Source of the DNA: Ruminococcaceae bacterium YRB3002
GTDB taxonomy: Bacteria > Bacillota > Clostridia > Saccharofermentanales > Saccharofermentanaceae
Direction: 5' to 3'
DNA: 64,000 bases
Assembly: GCA_900099715.1 (NCBI GenBank)
Contig: FMTG01000005.1
Location: 20,046 to 84,045 of the forward strand
The translations under genes and the position numbers were made by a program. The notes beneath the pieces are model-generated. The model was not told the origin of the DNA, searched no databases, and worked only from the letters and a program-made list of their open reading frames with translations. Of the stretch, positions 34,985 to 44,253 are shown one piece after another. Position 1 is the stretch's first letter. Each line of letters opens with the position of its first letter.

Positions 34985-36421
34985 TCATCTCATGTTCTCG
35001 ATGAAAGCCTTATAAGCGAGATACAGATAATAAAGATCTATCTTGGAGATAACCTCTATCGGAGCATGCATAGACCAGACGGGTATACCCATATCGAGCA
35101 CATCCATTCCGCTCTTGGCCATATATGCAGAGATCGTTCCGCCGCCGCCAACATCGATCTTGCCGAGCTCACCTGTCTGCCACGGGATGGAATTCTCCTT
35201 AAGGATCTCCGTTATTTTAGCAACGAAATCCCCGTTAGCCTCACTGCTGCCGGACTTTCCTCTGGCTCCGGTATATTTCTCTATCTTAAGACCGCGGGAC
35301 ATGTAGGCCGTATTACGCGCTTCATAAACGGAGGCATATTTGGGATCATATGCAGACGTAACATCTGTGGAAAGCATCTTTGTGTTCTCCATAGCCTTAC
35401 GGAATACAAGCATATTGAACTTATCGATACCGCCGGAATTCTTAGCCAGAAGCTCCATCAGGAAATTCTCATATATTGCAGACTGGGCACCGGAATTCGC
35501 GTAGGAGCCTATCTCTTCCTTATCGGTAAGAATGGTAACACATGTCCTCTTAGGCTTCTCCTGACTGAAGAGAGACATAAGCGCAGGATAAGCACAGACT
35601 TTATCGTCATGACCGTATGCAGCGATATATGCCCTGTCAAAGCCGACATCTCTTGCCTTGTCTGCAGGCACTACCTCAAGTTCAGCGGATACAAAATCCT
35701 TCTCGACGATGCCGTACTTGTCATTGAGGATCTTCAGCACAGCCGCTTTGTAAGGATCCTTAACATCCTTATCATCAACCGGGATACCGCCGATAACGAG
35801 ATTGAGGTCTTCTCCCGTTACTACTTCAGACGCCTTCTTCCCCATCTGTTCATTTCCAAGATGAATGAGAAGATCCGTAATGTAGAATACGGGATCGGAA
35901 GGATCCTCGCCAACGCAGACCTCCACTTCATTACCGCCGGCGGTGTATACAACACCGTGAAGTGCCAGCGGGATCGTTGTCCACTGATACTTCTTGATAC
36001 CGCCGTAATAGTGTGTCTTAAAGTAAACGGTCTCGTTATCCTCATACAGAGGATTCGGCTTCAGATCAAGTCTCGGAGAATCAACATGTGCACCGAGGAT
36101 ATTGAATCCGTTCTCACATGGTTCTACGCCGATAACAGCCAGAGCAAGTCCCTTGCCCTTAACGGATTTATATACTTTGTCGCCTGCCTTGAGGGTCTTC
36201 TTATGTTCAATATCGACAAAACCCAACTCCCTGGCGGCCTCGATGCTGTTCTTAACAAATTCTCTCTCTGTCTTGGAGATATCAAGGAATGCTTTATAAT
36301 CCTCAGCGAAATCCATCGCTGCACTTATCTCAGCCTTGCCGGCCGTCTTATACAGATTCGGGAACTCAGCAGCAAGCTCCAATTCCTTGCTCTTCTTCCC
36401 GCTTTTTTTCTTCTCTGCCAT
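34985..36421 (-). CDS. M18 family aminopeptidase
   Basis: Cytoplasmic zinc aminopeptidase of 478 residues, aspartyl-aminopeptidase type. Metal-binding and catalytic elements are present: GAHVDSPRLDLKPNP, the catalytic Glu pair in TDKEEIGSYANSG, Asp in STDVTSAYDPK, and the C-terminal His in WSMHAPIEVISK. It releases N-terminal acidic or other residues from peptides. The first 20 residues are lysine-rich. It is followed 7 bp later by cls and preceded by the coiled-coil gene. Confidence 0.93.
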   Translation of the reverse strand: MAEKKKSGKKSKELELAAEFPNLYKTAGKAEISAAMDFAEDYKAFLDISKTEREFVKNSIEAARELGFVDIEHKKTLKAGDKVYKSVKGKGLALAVIGVEPCENGFNILGAHVDSPRLDLKPNPLYEDNETVYFKTHYYGGIKKYQWTTIPLALHGVVYTAGGNEVEVCVGEDPSDPVFYITDLLIHLGNEQMGKKASEVVTGEDLNLVIGGIPVDDKDVKDPYKAAVLKILNDKYGIVEKDFVSAELEVVPADKARDVGFDRAYIAAYGHDDKVCAYPALMSLFSQEKPKRTCVTILTDKEEIGSYANSGAQSAIYENFLMELLAKNSGGIDKFNMLVFRKAMENTKMLSTDVTSAYDPKYASVYEARNTAYMSRGLKIEKYTGARGKSGSSEANGDFVAKITEILKENSIPWQTGELGKIDVGGGGTISAYMAKSGMDVLDMGIPVWSMHAPIEVISKIDLYYLYLAYKAFIENMR

Positions 36422-36447
36422 TTAATATGCCTGCTTTCTAATATTAT

Positions 36448-37293
36448 TTACTTTTTGCCGTCGCCGTCATCGAGGAACTCACCAAAGTCTTCCATGGTCT
36501 GTTCATCAGATACGATAACACCGGTTGCATCGATATCGACTTCGGGTTCGATGGAAATATCTTCCTCAACTGCTTCAGGTTCCTGTACAGGTTCCTCAAC
36601 TGCTGTCTCTTCAGAAGCAGGTTCCTCAACAGGTTCCTCTGCTGTCTCAGCTACAGTCTCTTCTACAGACTCAGCAGTTTCCGCTGCTTCAACAGCTGCA
36701 TCAGCAACAGCTTCATCAGTCTCTGAAAGATCAGAAGGTTCAGAAAGCTCATCAACAGCAACAGCGATCTCCTCTTCCTTAGGGTTATCACTCTCCAAAG
36801 CAGCATTCTTCGCTTCAGCAGCCCTTGCTCTGGCATCCTCAAGCTGCTTCTTCTGAAGAGCTCTTCTCTCTTCACGGACACGCTTCTTCTCTTCCTCTTC
36901 TGCCTTCTTTGCTTCCTCTTCCTGCTGTCTTTTCTCAACCTCAGCAAGCTTCTCTTCGCTGGCTTGCTGTTTTGCAGATTCCTTCAGATCATCAAGAGAA
37001 GCAGAAGCAGTTACAGCGCGCTGCATGATAGCCTGCATCTTTTTGCGGCTCTCTTCGGATACTCTCTCCTCGTTCTCTGCAACCTCTTCCCCGAGCTCCT
37101 GCAGTCTCTTGATCTCCTCAAGAGTTGCTCTGTCGGGCACACCGTTGCTGTCAGTGATATGACCGGTTGTCCTTATCACGATATCCTCAACACCGCTCTC
37201 TTCGAAATTGGAAGAAGCTTCTTTGAGTGTCTTGACATCAGGAAGCTTTACGCCGGGAAGTATCTCATATTTACGTTCATTCTCGTCTGCCAT
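36448..37293 (-). CDS. Charged coiled-coil protein, function unknown
   Basis: 281 residues, no family recognised. Residues ~55-165 are rich in Glu, Lys, Arg and Gln with heptad-like spacing (EKRQQEEEAKKAEEEEKKRV), predicting a long coiled coil. Residues ~170-260 are acidic with Ala/Val/Pro/Glu repeats (AEEPVEEPASEE). There is no signal peptide or membrane segment. It sits 12 bp after the PP2C gene, so it may be a scaffold or substrate of the kinase/phosphatase pair. The ribosome site GAGGAG is strong. Confidence 0.75.
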   Translation of the reverse strand: MADENERKYEILPGVKLPDVKTLKEASSNFEESGVEDIVIRTTGHITDSNGVPDRATLEEIKRLQELGEEVAENEERVSEESRKKMQAIMQRAVTASASLDDLKESAKQQASEEKLAEVEKRQQEEEAKKAEEEEKKRVREERRALQKKQLEDARARAAEAKNAALESDNPKEEEIAVAVDELSEPSDLSETDEAVADAAVEAAETAESVEETVAETAEEPVEEPASEETAVEEPVQEPEAVEEDISIEPEVDIDATGVIVSDEQTMEDFGEFLDDGDGKK

Positions 37294-37305
37294 AGATCTG
37301 TCTCC

Positions 37306-38403
37306 TCATTTAATAATCAGTGCGATTATCAACCCTACAATTATAACAAATTCAACTGCTATGATGCCGATAAAGAGGCCTCGCGAGGTGTTTGCGGATT
37401 CCCTGGGTGCCTCTGTATTATCTGGTTTAACAGGCTCTGCCTTAGGTTCTTCTTTAGGCTCTTCAGGCTTCTGGGCGGCATCTTGCGGCTCTTCTGACTT
37501 GGCTGCTTCGGAAGGCGCATTCTGGGCACTTCCGACGATTATCGCCCTTGCCTCTTTGACCTGCGGAACAAGTTCCTCCTGAAGTTTCTTGAAGGAATCA
37601 TCGCTCCTGGGGAAAGCACCTGCACTCTGCTTAAGCGCGGAAGAATCCGGCGCCTTTGTATCCTCGAGATAGAGAACGCCGAAGGAAGAATCATCGCTGT
37701 TGTTGCTTCCGCCGACGATATACTTCTCAAGGATCTCCTTGATCTCGCCCTCACCCTTCTCACGGCCGTCCTTGAAAGTCTCCGCCATTCTGGCAACAAC
37801 GGGCTTAACAAGGCCGGAATTGTCATCATAGACGGAGTCCTGAACGCCGTCTGTCATAAGACATACAGCATGAAGATTATCAGTAGTCGTCTTTACGATT
37901 CTCAGATAATCCGGAGCATGATTTGCAGTAACAAAGTATGTATGACCTGCCATATCGTTCTGCGGCATCGTAAGAGGGCTTACTCCGTCAGAAGAAACCC
38001 TGACGATCAGTCCGTCACCAAGATGACCTGCCAGAACACGTCTGTCCTTTATCGCGCAGAAAAGCAATGTACATGAGAGCTGTTCAAGAGACTGAAGTTC
38101 CATCTCCTTCATTATTTTCGCGAAAGCAACATGAATCTTCGCAATTATAAGGCTCCTTATAGCAGCTTCGCGGTTCTCGTTATATATCGCATCGAAATGC
38201 TGTACCAGAAGTTCCGATATAGCCTCGCAGCATGCCTTTGAACCGAATCTCGCATGAGTATACTGCTTGGAACCTGCACCGTCTGCTACAACAACGCAGC
38301 TGACGCCATTCTCCTGAATAGCTATAGAAGAATCCTCACAGGGGATCTCTCTGTTGATGTGCTTCTGTCCTGTGAGCGTTACGTTACCGACAGTTATGCT
38401 CAT
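37306..38403 (-). CDS. PP2C-type serine/threonine phosphatase with C-terminal membrane anchor
   Basis: 365 residues. The phosphatase domain (about 1-255) keeps the metal-binding acids: CVVVADGAGSKQY, GHLGDGLIVRV, CLMTDGVQD and the final NNSDDSSFGVL. A Pro/Glu/Lys-rich linker (about 270-335) leads to one hydrophobic helix (FIGIIAVEFVIIVGLIIALI) at the very C-terminus, so the domain is held on the inner face of the membrane. Its start codon overlaps the VWA stop by 4 bp (ATGA). With the VWA and kinase genes it forms a phosphorylation triad of the kind described near Ter stress genes. Confidence 0.9.
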   Translation of the reverse strand: MSITVGNVTLTGQKHINREIPCEDSSIAIQENGVSCVVVADGAGSKQYTHARFGSKACCEAISELLVQHFDAIYNENREAAIRSLIIAKIHVAFAKIMKEMELQSLEQLSCTLLFCAIKDRRVLAGHLGDGLIVRVSSDGVSPLTMPQNDMAGHTYFVTANHAPDYLRIVKTTTDNLHAVCLMTDGVQDSVYDDNSGLVKPVVARMAETFKDGREKGEGEIKEILEKYIVGGSNNSDDSSFGVLYLEDTKAPDSSALKQSAGAFPRSDDSFKKLQEELVPQVKEARAIIVGSAQNAPSEAAKSEEPQDAAQKPEEPKEEPKAEPVKPDNTEAPRESANTSRGLFIGIIAVEFVIIVGLIIALIIK

Positions 38404-39134
38404 TCGTCATCACCATCAACAAAACTTAAGAAATCATCAACGCCAACAGAATCACCTTCGGGTTCAGTAGAGATATTGTAAAGCGCATCGTCATTCATTC
38501 CAGAAGATACGATAGAAGATGAAGATGAACCCAGGAATTCGAAGAGCTTGCCGAAATCAGCAGAGTTAACGGATATAGGCTCAGGTCTCTTAACAGACAG
38601 TTTCTGCAGGAGATCAAAGTCAACACCGTTGCCTACACCGATATTGAATACAACGAGCTTATCGCTGGCTTCCAGTTCATTGCAGGCCTTAACAGCAAGG
38701 TTATAGTTGGCCATAGCGTTGGGGCCCTGAGGAGCACCGTCTGTGATTACAACGAGCCAGGGCTGGTAATACTTGATTCCCATCTCCTTGTAGCCCTTCT
38801 TACGCATATCGAGAAGCTCGAGAGCCGTAAGAACGCCCTCACCGATAGGCGTGAGAGTCGTAGAAGCTGAGATCTCAGGCAAAGCCTTATCCTTGGAGAT
38901 CTTTCCGAAGGGCATTACGATCTCGACAGATGAACCGAATGTGATGATCGCGATATCCGTAGCGGATCTCGTATCGTCATTTGCCTTGATCGAAGCCAGG
39001 AAGTTATTAAGTCCCTGGTTGAGCTGCTTAATAGGGTTGCCCATCATAGATCCTGATGTATCAAGACAGAAACAAATAGGCAGTCTTCTCTTTGTGCTAT
39101 TGCCAAAATCCGCACTACTGAAATTCTCAGACAT
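38400..39134 (-). CDS. VWA domain protein (TerY-like)
   Basis: 244 residues, mostly one von Willebrand A domain with a complete MIDAS: CFCLDTSGSMMGN, Thr in TTLTPIGEGV and Asp in VVITDGAPQGP. The C-terminal ~45 residues are acidic and serine-rich (SSSSSIVSSGMNDD). In related systems such VWA proteins bind partner proteins through a metal and are linked to kinases and PP2C phosphatases. A TTG at 39146 overlaps TTGGAGG; ATG at 39134 is chosen. Translationally coupled to the phosphatase. Confidence 0.9.
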   Translation of the reverse strand: MSENFSSADFGNSTKRRLPICFCLDTSGSMMGNPIKQLNQGLNNFLASIKANDDTRSATDIAIITFGSSVEIVMPFGKISKDKALPEISASTTLTPIGEGVLTALELLDMRKKGYKEMGIKYYQPWLVVITDGAPQGPNAMANYNLAVKACNELEASDKLVVFNIGVGNGVDFDLLQKLSVKRPEPISVNSADFGKLFEFLGSSSSSIVSSGMNDDALYNISTEPEGDSVGVDDFLSFVDGDDE

Positions 39135-39161
39135 GTTGACCTCCAAATATATAGCTTATTA

Positions 39162-40985
39162 TCAGAACAGACCGAATCTCTTCTTCTTGGCGGGATCACC
39201 GTTACCGCCGTTGCTGCTTCCGTTGCCGTTATTCCCGTTATCTCCGCCGTTCCCGTTACTGCCTACGTTGCCGTTCTGACGCGGAACATAAACACCGGAC
39301 GGAGCGGATGTCGGAGTTGAAGTCTTAGGTGCAAAAGGTGACGCAGGAGCAGATGCAGGCGCGCTGTTAGGGTTCTGGAAAGGGCTGCTGAATGGTGACG
39401 TACTGCTCTGAGCCGCTCTTGCGAAGGGATTATTAACAGATGACGCACGCGTCGCATCCGCAACAGAAGAGAACCTTCTCTTGGCACCTGGGGCAACTCT
39501 GTTACGGTCGCCGGGAGCCGCTTCTGCCAATGCCTCAGCAGTAGGATGGTAATCCATCTTAGGAAATACCTTGTATGCCTCAGGATCCTCATACTTCTTG
39601 CCGACCAGATCTTCCCTGTACTCAAGGACTGCCTCGTACCACTGAACAGCCTCATAACTCCTGCCGAGCTTGAATGTGTTGTAAAGCATTGTACGGAGCT
39701 TCTCTGACAGGTACTGCCAGATATAGTTATATCCACCCAGAGGGATGAACTCCTCATTGCTGTTATCAAGCGTGTAAGGGAAATTCTTAGCCAGGATCTC
39801 TTCCCTCAGAGTCTCGGCACCATTACGCGTAGCATAAGGATGCAGACCGCAGAAGAGTATCGAGAATACGAGCATGGCGATGGAATAATCCTCATCCTCA
39901 AGCTTCCTGACAAAACCTGCAAAATCTCTTCCCCAAAGTCTGGGATCTGTGAACTCCTCCGTTCCGACAGGACACGGCAGATTACCGACCTGAACGGAGT
40001 CCATATCTATGAGATAGACAGCATTTGAAGAATACAGGAGTGCATTCTTCAGCTGAATATCACCTGCAACGATGTTGTGCATGTGAAGGTAGATATACTT
40101 CTCAATGAGATTGATGAGCGTCGCTGCCACATCCTCTCTCTTCCACTCAGGGAAATTATTGACCATGGCATCAGGCCCGTCGAAAATATTTCCCAAAGTC
40201 TTGCCCTTGCCCAGAAACATTGTGTAACCAACCGGAACACCCTTATAGTAGAGCAGATCCTGCGGCCAGCAGATTCCGGCACTCTTGATGCCCATGGATA
40301 CCATCTTGGTAAGTTTGCTCCATCTGAGTGGCGTGATAACGCCTTTGTGATATATCTTAGCAACCTTAAGCCTGTTGTCCGTAAGGAATACCATACCCTC
40401 AGCACCGGAACTGACCCTCTTGGTGAGTTCGAGCATCTGATTATTGCCGGTAACGACCTTATCACCGACATTGCAGAAACTGTCAGAATCCAGATATGCC
40501 TTCTTGAGAGCTATCGGATTGACCTCGGGCATGGGAGATGAACTGAAGAACTCCTCTGAACCGTGATAAAGCTCATATCTGTCAGTCCTGAGGATCATGA
40601 TGTCGTGCTTGAATTCTATCTTCTTCTCCCTGAGTCTCTTTGCCAGAAGACTGTTGATGGTCATTATCATGATGCTGTCTTCAATATCGGCAACAGTCCT
40701 GATAAATTCGGCTGTATCGGCAGTCTGCACGGAATGAAGCTTATGCAGCGGCAGGAGCATGGAACAGAGCTCCTTCATAGCATACACGGAGCCGTCATCC
40801 TTGGAGTCAGCCTGATGGATAAGACAGTAGTGCTGGAGTTTGAAGGCAGAACTTACGTAAACATCCTGATTCCTGGTAGCTATGACATCGATAAAGTCCG
40901 AGAATACAGAGTTGCCCCCGAACTCCTTGATAATAGAATAGTCCAATATAAGATTCCTGTATTCGTTTAAGATACCGATTGCCAT
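39162..40985 (-). CDS. Serine/threonine kinase-like protein with N-terminal PIN-like domain
   Basis: 607 residues in three parts. Residues ~10-140 resemble a PIN-type nuclease fold (LILDYSIIKEF, TADTAEF, and SIMIMTINSLLAKRLRE at the last strand). Residues ~185-430 are a protein kinase-like domain: ATP-binding SSGAEGMVFL, Lys in LKVAKIYHKG, catalytic loop IVAGDIQLKNAL and metal loop LIDMDSVQV in place of HRD/DFG. Residues ~500-607 are low-complexity Ser/Ala/Pro then Gly/Asn repeats. The kinase part matches those of TerY/PP2C triads. The PIN-like assignment is tentative. First gene of the ten-gene run, with promoter at 41.03 kb. Confidence 0.8.
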   Translation of the reverse strand: MAIGILNEYRNLILDYSIIKEFGGNSVFSDFIDVIATRNQDVYVSSAFKLQHYCLIHQADSKDDGSVYAMKELCSMLLPLHKLHSVQTADTAEFIRTVADIEDSIMIMTINSLLAKRLREKKIEFKHDIMILRTDRYELYHGSEEFFSSSPMPEVNPIALKKAYLDSDSFCNVGDKVVTGNNQMLELTKRVSSGAEGMVFLTDNRLKVAKIYHKGVITPLRWSKLTKMVSMGIKSAGICWPQDLLYYKGVPVGYTMFLGKGKTLGNIFDGPDAMVNNFPEWKREDVAATLINLIEKYIYLHMHNIVAGDIQLKNALLYSSNAVYLIDMDSVQVGNLPCPVGTEEFTDPRLWGRDFAGFVRKLEDEDYSIAMLVFSILFCGLHPYATRNGAETLREEILAKNFPYTLDNSNEEFIPLGGYNYIWQYLSEKLRTMLYNTFKLGRSYEAVQWYEAVLEYREDLVGKKYEDPEAYKVFPKMDYHPTAEALAEAAPGDRNRVAPGAKRRFSSVADATRASSVNNPFARAAQSSTSPFSSPFQNPNSAPASAPASPFAPKTSTPTSAPSGVYVPRQNGNVGSNGNGGDNGNNGNGSSNGGNGDPAKKKRFGLF

Positions 40986-41017
40986 ATATAGTCTTCCATC
41001 TTCAAAATATTTATATA

Positions 41018-41046
41018 ATTATAAAATAAGTTCAAAAATCAGGCAA
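41018..41046 (-). promoter_or_regulatory. Promoter of the kinase operon
   Basis: Minus strand: -35 TTGCCT (41041-41046), exactly 17 bp, -10 TATAAT (41018-41023). This places transcription start near 41011 and gives a 25-nt leader to the kinase ATG at 40985. No other strong promoter was seen in the following ten-gene run. Confidence 0.68.
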
Positions 41047-41097
41047 CAGAATTTGAAGAAATTGTGGCAAATCCGTATTATTTTTCTTAACAAAGAC

Positions 41098-41133
41098 AAA
41101 ATCTGAAAGGTACACATCCCTTTTTCAGATTTC
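41098..41133 (-). terminator. Terminator of lysA
   Basis: AAATCTGAAA/TTTCAGATTT stem (minus strand) overlapping the lysA stop codon region, followed by TTTTGTCTTTG. It separates the lysA unit from the kinase promoter. Confidence 0.7.
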
Positions 41134-42372
41134 AAATCCCCTGAACAGATCCTCCCAGGTATCAGCCCTTCTTATAAGCTTTGGCGTACCGTCGAGCTGA
41201 ATTAGAACTTCAGCAGGTCTTCTTCTGACGTTGTAGCTGGAAGCCATCGCGTAGCCATACGCACCTGCATCAAGAACACATACAAGATCCCCTGTGGTAA
41301 TCTTCGGAAGCAGGCGCTCTTTGGCGATTATGTCACCGCTTTCGCAAATGTTGCCGACAATGGTTATGACCTCGGGATCATCAGTAGTGACCTTGTTATC
41401 ATGGATTATTTCAACGTCATGCCAGGAACCGTACAGCGTCGGTCTGGCGAGCACATTCATACCTATGTCGGTACCGGCAAACTTACGGTCAGCATTAGTC
41501 TTTACTGCATGAACCCTTCCAAGCAGCACACCGCCCTCGCAGAATGCGTACCTTCCGGGTTCCGTCTTGAAGAGAGGCACATAACCCGCCTTCTCCACAA
41601 ATCCGTCAAGAAGAGCCTCAAACTTCTTCTCGAAAGAATCAAAATCAAAAGGCTGCTCATCCTCAGACACCTTATGGTAGGGCACTCCGTAACCGCCGCC
41701 AAAGTCAATGAAATCAAGCTTATCAAACTTCATTGCCATCTCAAGAAGATTGACGACAGACTTCAGGAAAGGTTCAGGATCCATAAAAAGAGAGCCTATA
41801 TGCTGGTTGATGCCGACTATCCTGAGATCGTGCTTAGCCGCTGTGGCAAACATCTCATCGAGCTGGTCATCTGTTATGGCAAATTTAGTATTCTTGCCGG
41901 CTGTTACCACCTTCTCGTGATGACCTGCGCCGACACCGGGATTAAGCCTGACAGAACACTTTCCGCCGGGATTGATGGTGCCAAAAAGATCGAGCTGATC
42001 GATGCTGTCGAGACTTACGATTATGTTATGTTCGACCGCAAACTTCATCTCGTCAGCCGACACATTATTCGGAACAAAGAAAATCTTCTCCGGAGGGAAT
42101 CCCGCCTTGAGCAGAAGCCTCATCTCACCTTCACTCATAGCATCTGCAGACAGGCCTTCTTCAAGCGCTATCTGAAGCAGATAGAGATTCGAATTAGCCT
42201 TGATCGAATAGTTGGTAACGTACGGGTATTTGGTAATCAGGCCGGAAAGCCGCTTAAGATTAGATCTAATTATCCTCTCGTTGTATACATAAAGCGGGGT
42301 GCCGAATTCGGAAGCAAGTGCTTCCGCACTTGCCGAACCCCAGAAATCAGTTGCCTCAAGATAAGATCTCAT
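41125..42372 (-). CDS. lysA: Diaminopimelate decarboxylase
   Basis: PLP enzyme making lysine from meso-diaminopimelate. The PLP lysine is in NYSIKANSNLYLL near residue 56; HIGSL, the glycine-rich FIDFGGGYGVPYH, EPGRYAF and the partner-subunit cysteine in GNICESGD are all present. Length 415 is normal. Its ATG begins directly after the stop of the MutS-like gene, with GGAGGAGAG upstream, so it is coupled. No lysine riboswitch is visible before it or before the operon. Confidence 0.95.
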   Translation of the reverse strand: MRSYLEATDFWGSASAEALASEFGTPLYVYNERIIRSNLKRLSGLITKYPYVTNYSIKANSNLYLLQIALEEGLSADAMSEGEMRLLLKAGFPPEKIFFVPNNVSADEMKFAVEHNIIVSLDSIDQLDLFGTINPGGKCSVRLNPGVGAGHHEKVVTAGKNTKFAITDDQLDEMFATAAKHDLRIVGINQHIGSLFMDPEPFLKSVVNLLEMAMKFDKLDFIDFGGGYGVPYHKVSEDEQPFDFDSFEKKFEALLDGFVEKAGYVPLFKTEPGRYAFCEGGVLLGRVHAVKTNADRKFAGTDIGMNVLARPTLYGSWHDVEIIHDNKVTTDDPEVITIVGNICESGDIIAKERLLPKITTGDLVCVLDAGAYGYAMASSYNVRRRPAEVLIQLDGTPKLIRRADTWEDLFRGFEI

Positions 42373-44250
42373 CTAATTCTCTCCTCCGTCCTCAATACCG
42401 ACTAACCGCATCAGGAATCTGGCATTGGACGATCTCGAGATGCCGCTCCTGAGCACATAGTCAAATACAATATCCGTATCATTGTACTGTTCTTTGAAAT
42501 AATAGTAAACTATGCCATCCATCCTGTTCTCAGTCCTGTCCACAAGTGCATAGTCATGGGTAGTCATAAGACCGCAGATATGAGGTTTGGACAGACTCTT
42601 AAGCACGGAATATGCACCTTCTGTCCTGTCATCTGAATTCGTACCTCTGAAGATCTCATCTATCAAAAACAGAAGCGGTCTTCCTTCCCTTCCGGCTTCA
42701 GCAATGCCGGCGATCCTTACGAGCTCAGCCTTGAATGTGCTCATATTCTCCTCAAGGCTGTCAACAACTCTCATGGAAGACATTATCCTCATCTTTCCAA
42801 GCTTAAGGGATTCGGCCGGAACAGGTCCGCCCATATATGCAAGAAGAGCACATACTCCGACAGTCCTGATAAGTGTTGTTTTACCAGACATATTCGAGCC
42901 CGTTATCATGGCAATATCAGAATCGAGCTTCACGGAATTAGACACTCTTGTGGCAGGTCTCAGAAGCGGATGGCAGATGTTAATGCCATCAAAATAGGCA
43001 TTGTCAGCAGGATCGTCACTCTCTACAAACTCAGGGAAAACATACCTTTCAGATGTAAATGCAGCCTGGGCCATACTCATAAGAGTCTCGATCTCGCCGA
43101 TATTATCAAGAACCGATTCAGTGATATCGGAATTCTTAGCCTTCCACTTATCGATCAGGTCAAGCAAAAGATAATCAAGTGGAAATATCATATTGAGCAG
43201 CACGGCAAAAAGCGGCTGAACACGGAGTTCTGCAGCTCCAAGAATGCCCGACAGCTCACCCAGGGAATCCGAGACTTTCCTGTCTCCGTCCCTACCACAT
43301 CTTATAAGCTCGTTGAGATATCCTGACTTATACTCCTGTGACTCCGCATGATCATAAAGAGCCTTCAGATTATTGATCTTCCGTATAGTTACGCCGCCGG
43401 GGATTATCTTACCGCCTCTGATGCCGCCGAAGACCCAGAACAGTATATTCACGACGATCACACCGAGCACTGCAGTCCTGACAAAGTCCGGCAGAACAAA
43501 CAGGAATATAACCGGAACAAGCCAGAGCAGCGGCATAAACTTATAAACTGCTTTTGTTACAGGCTTCAGGCCATAATCATACTTGAGAAATCCCCTGATA
43601 TCCGCATCAGATTCCGACAGGAATCCCATCCTTCCAAAGGCCTGAAACTCCTGCATGCTCTCCACATGCGAGATAAGTTCTTCACAGGCCTCTTGAACGA
43701 GTTTTAGATCCGCCCTGCTGATCTGATCGGCAGAAGCATGAAGAAGCCTGTCAGCAAACCGCCTGCGTCCCATTACCGTCTCGCAGACGTTATAGAGACT
43801 AAAGATGGATTTCTTTCCGAACAGACCCAGATCAACACAGTAGTCATGATCATTTACAGTGAATATCTCACCGGTAAAGAGCGATGTTCTGTATGTCTTG
43901 TCCTTCTGCTTGTCCAGCTCGTCAATCCTTGATTCCAGGAGGCTGTCGTAGTCACCGGCAACCCTGTAACTGTAACACAGGCATACCTTACGGTAAGCCT
44001 TCAGGTAATCACGGTCGTTATTGATCCTGTTATGGATCCTGCAGAGAAGAATAAAGCCTGCGAGAACAACAACTCCGATGATCCCGAGCCACACAAAACC
44101 CTTGATATATCCGAATATCAGACAGAATGCAGACAGCGCGAAAGTAATGATCCTTCCGATGCTGATCATTGAGGAGATATGTTCAAGAGAGGATATCGCT
44201 TCTGCGATACCCTCTGCTTTCTTCAAGTATTCATCAGTCTTTGGATCCAT
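42373..44250 (-). CDS. Membrane-associated MutS-like ATPase
   Basis: About 625 residues. Hydrophobic segments at about 35-90 and 215-270 are followed by MutS-type core (domain III-like helices) and the MutS ATPase: Walker A MITGSNMSGKTTLIRT near residue 450, Walker B LLFLIDEIFRGTNS near 527, and the C-terminal MTTHDYAL. The mismatch-recognition domain of true MutS is absent. Such membrane MutS homologues are widespread in Firmicutes with no settled role. It starts right after the sirtuin stop; of two tandem start codons (TTG-ATG) the ATG is used. Confidence 0.86.
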   Translation of the reverse strand: MDPKTDEYLKKAEGIAEAISSLEHISSMISIGRIITFALSAFCLIFGYIKGFVWLGIIGVVVLAGFILLCRIHNRINNDRDYLKAYRKVCLCYSYRVAGDYDSLLESRIDELDKQKDKTYRTSLFTGEIFTVNDHDYCVDLGLFGKKSIFSLYNVCETVMGRRRFADRLLHASADQISRADLKLVQEACEELISHVESMQEFQAFGRMGFLSESDADIRGFLKYDYGLKPVTKAVYKFMPLLWLVPVIFLFVLPDFVRTAVLGVIVVNILFWVFGGIRGGKIIPGGVTIRKINNLKALYDHAESQEYKSGYLNELIRCGRDGDRKVSDSLGELSGILGAAELRVQPLFAVLLNMIFPLDYLLLDLIDKWKAKNSDITESVLDNIGEIETLMSMAQAAFTSERYVFPEFVESDDPADNAYFDGINICHPLLRPATRVSNSVKLDSDIAMITGSNMSGKTTLIRTVGVCALLAYMGGPVPAESLKLGKMRIMSSMRVVDSLEENMSTFKAELVRIAGIAEAGREGRPLLFLIDEIFRGTNSDDRTEGAYSVLKSLSKPHICGLMTTHDYALVDRTENRMDGIVYYYFKEQYNDTDIVFDYVLRSGISRSSNARFLMRLVGIEDGGEN

Positions 44251-44253
44251 CAA

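Noticed and set aside
34901..36856. A 651-codon open frame on the plus strand opposite the M18 peptidase and coiled-coil genes
   Set aside because: It lies wholly antisense to two well-supported genes, has no ribosome site, and its low-complexity Ser/Ala tail mirrors the Glu-rich repeats on the other strand.
41125..42372. Lysine riboswitch control of lysA
   Set aside because: lysA follows the MutS-like gene with no gap and there is no leader before the operon with the needed structure.
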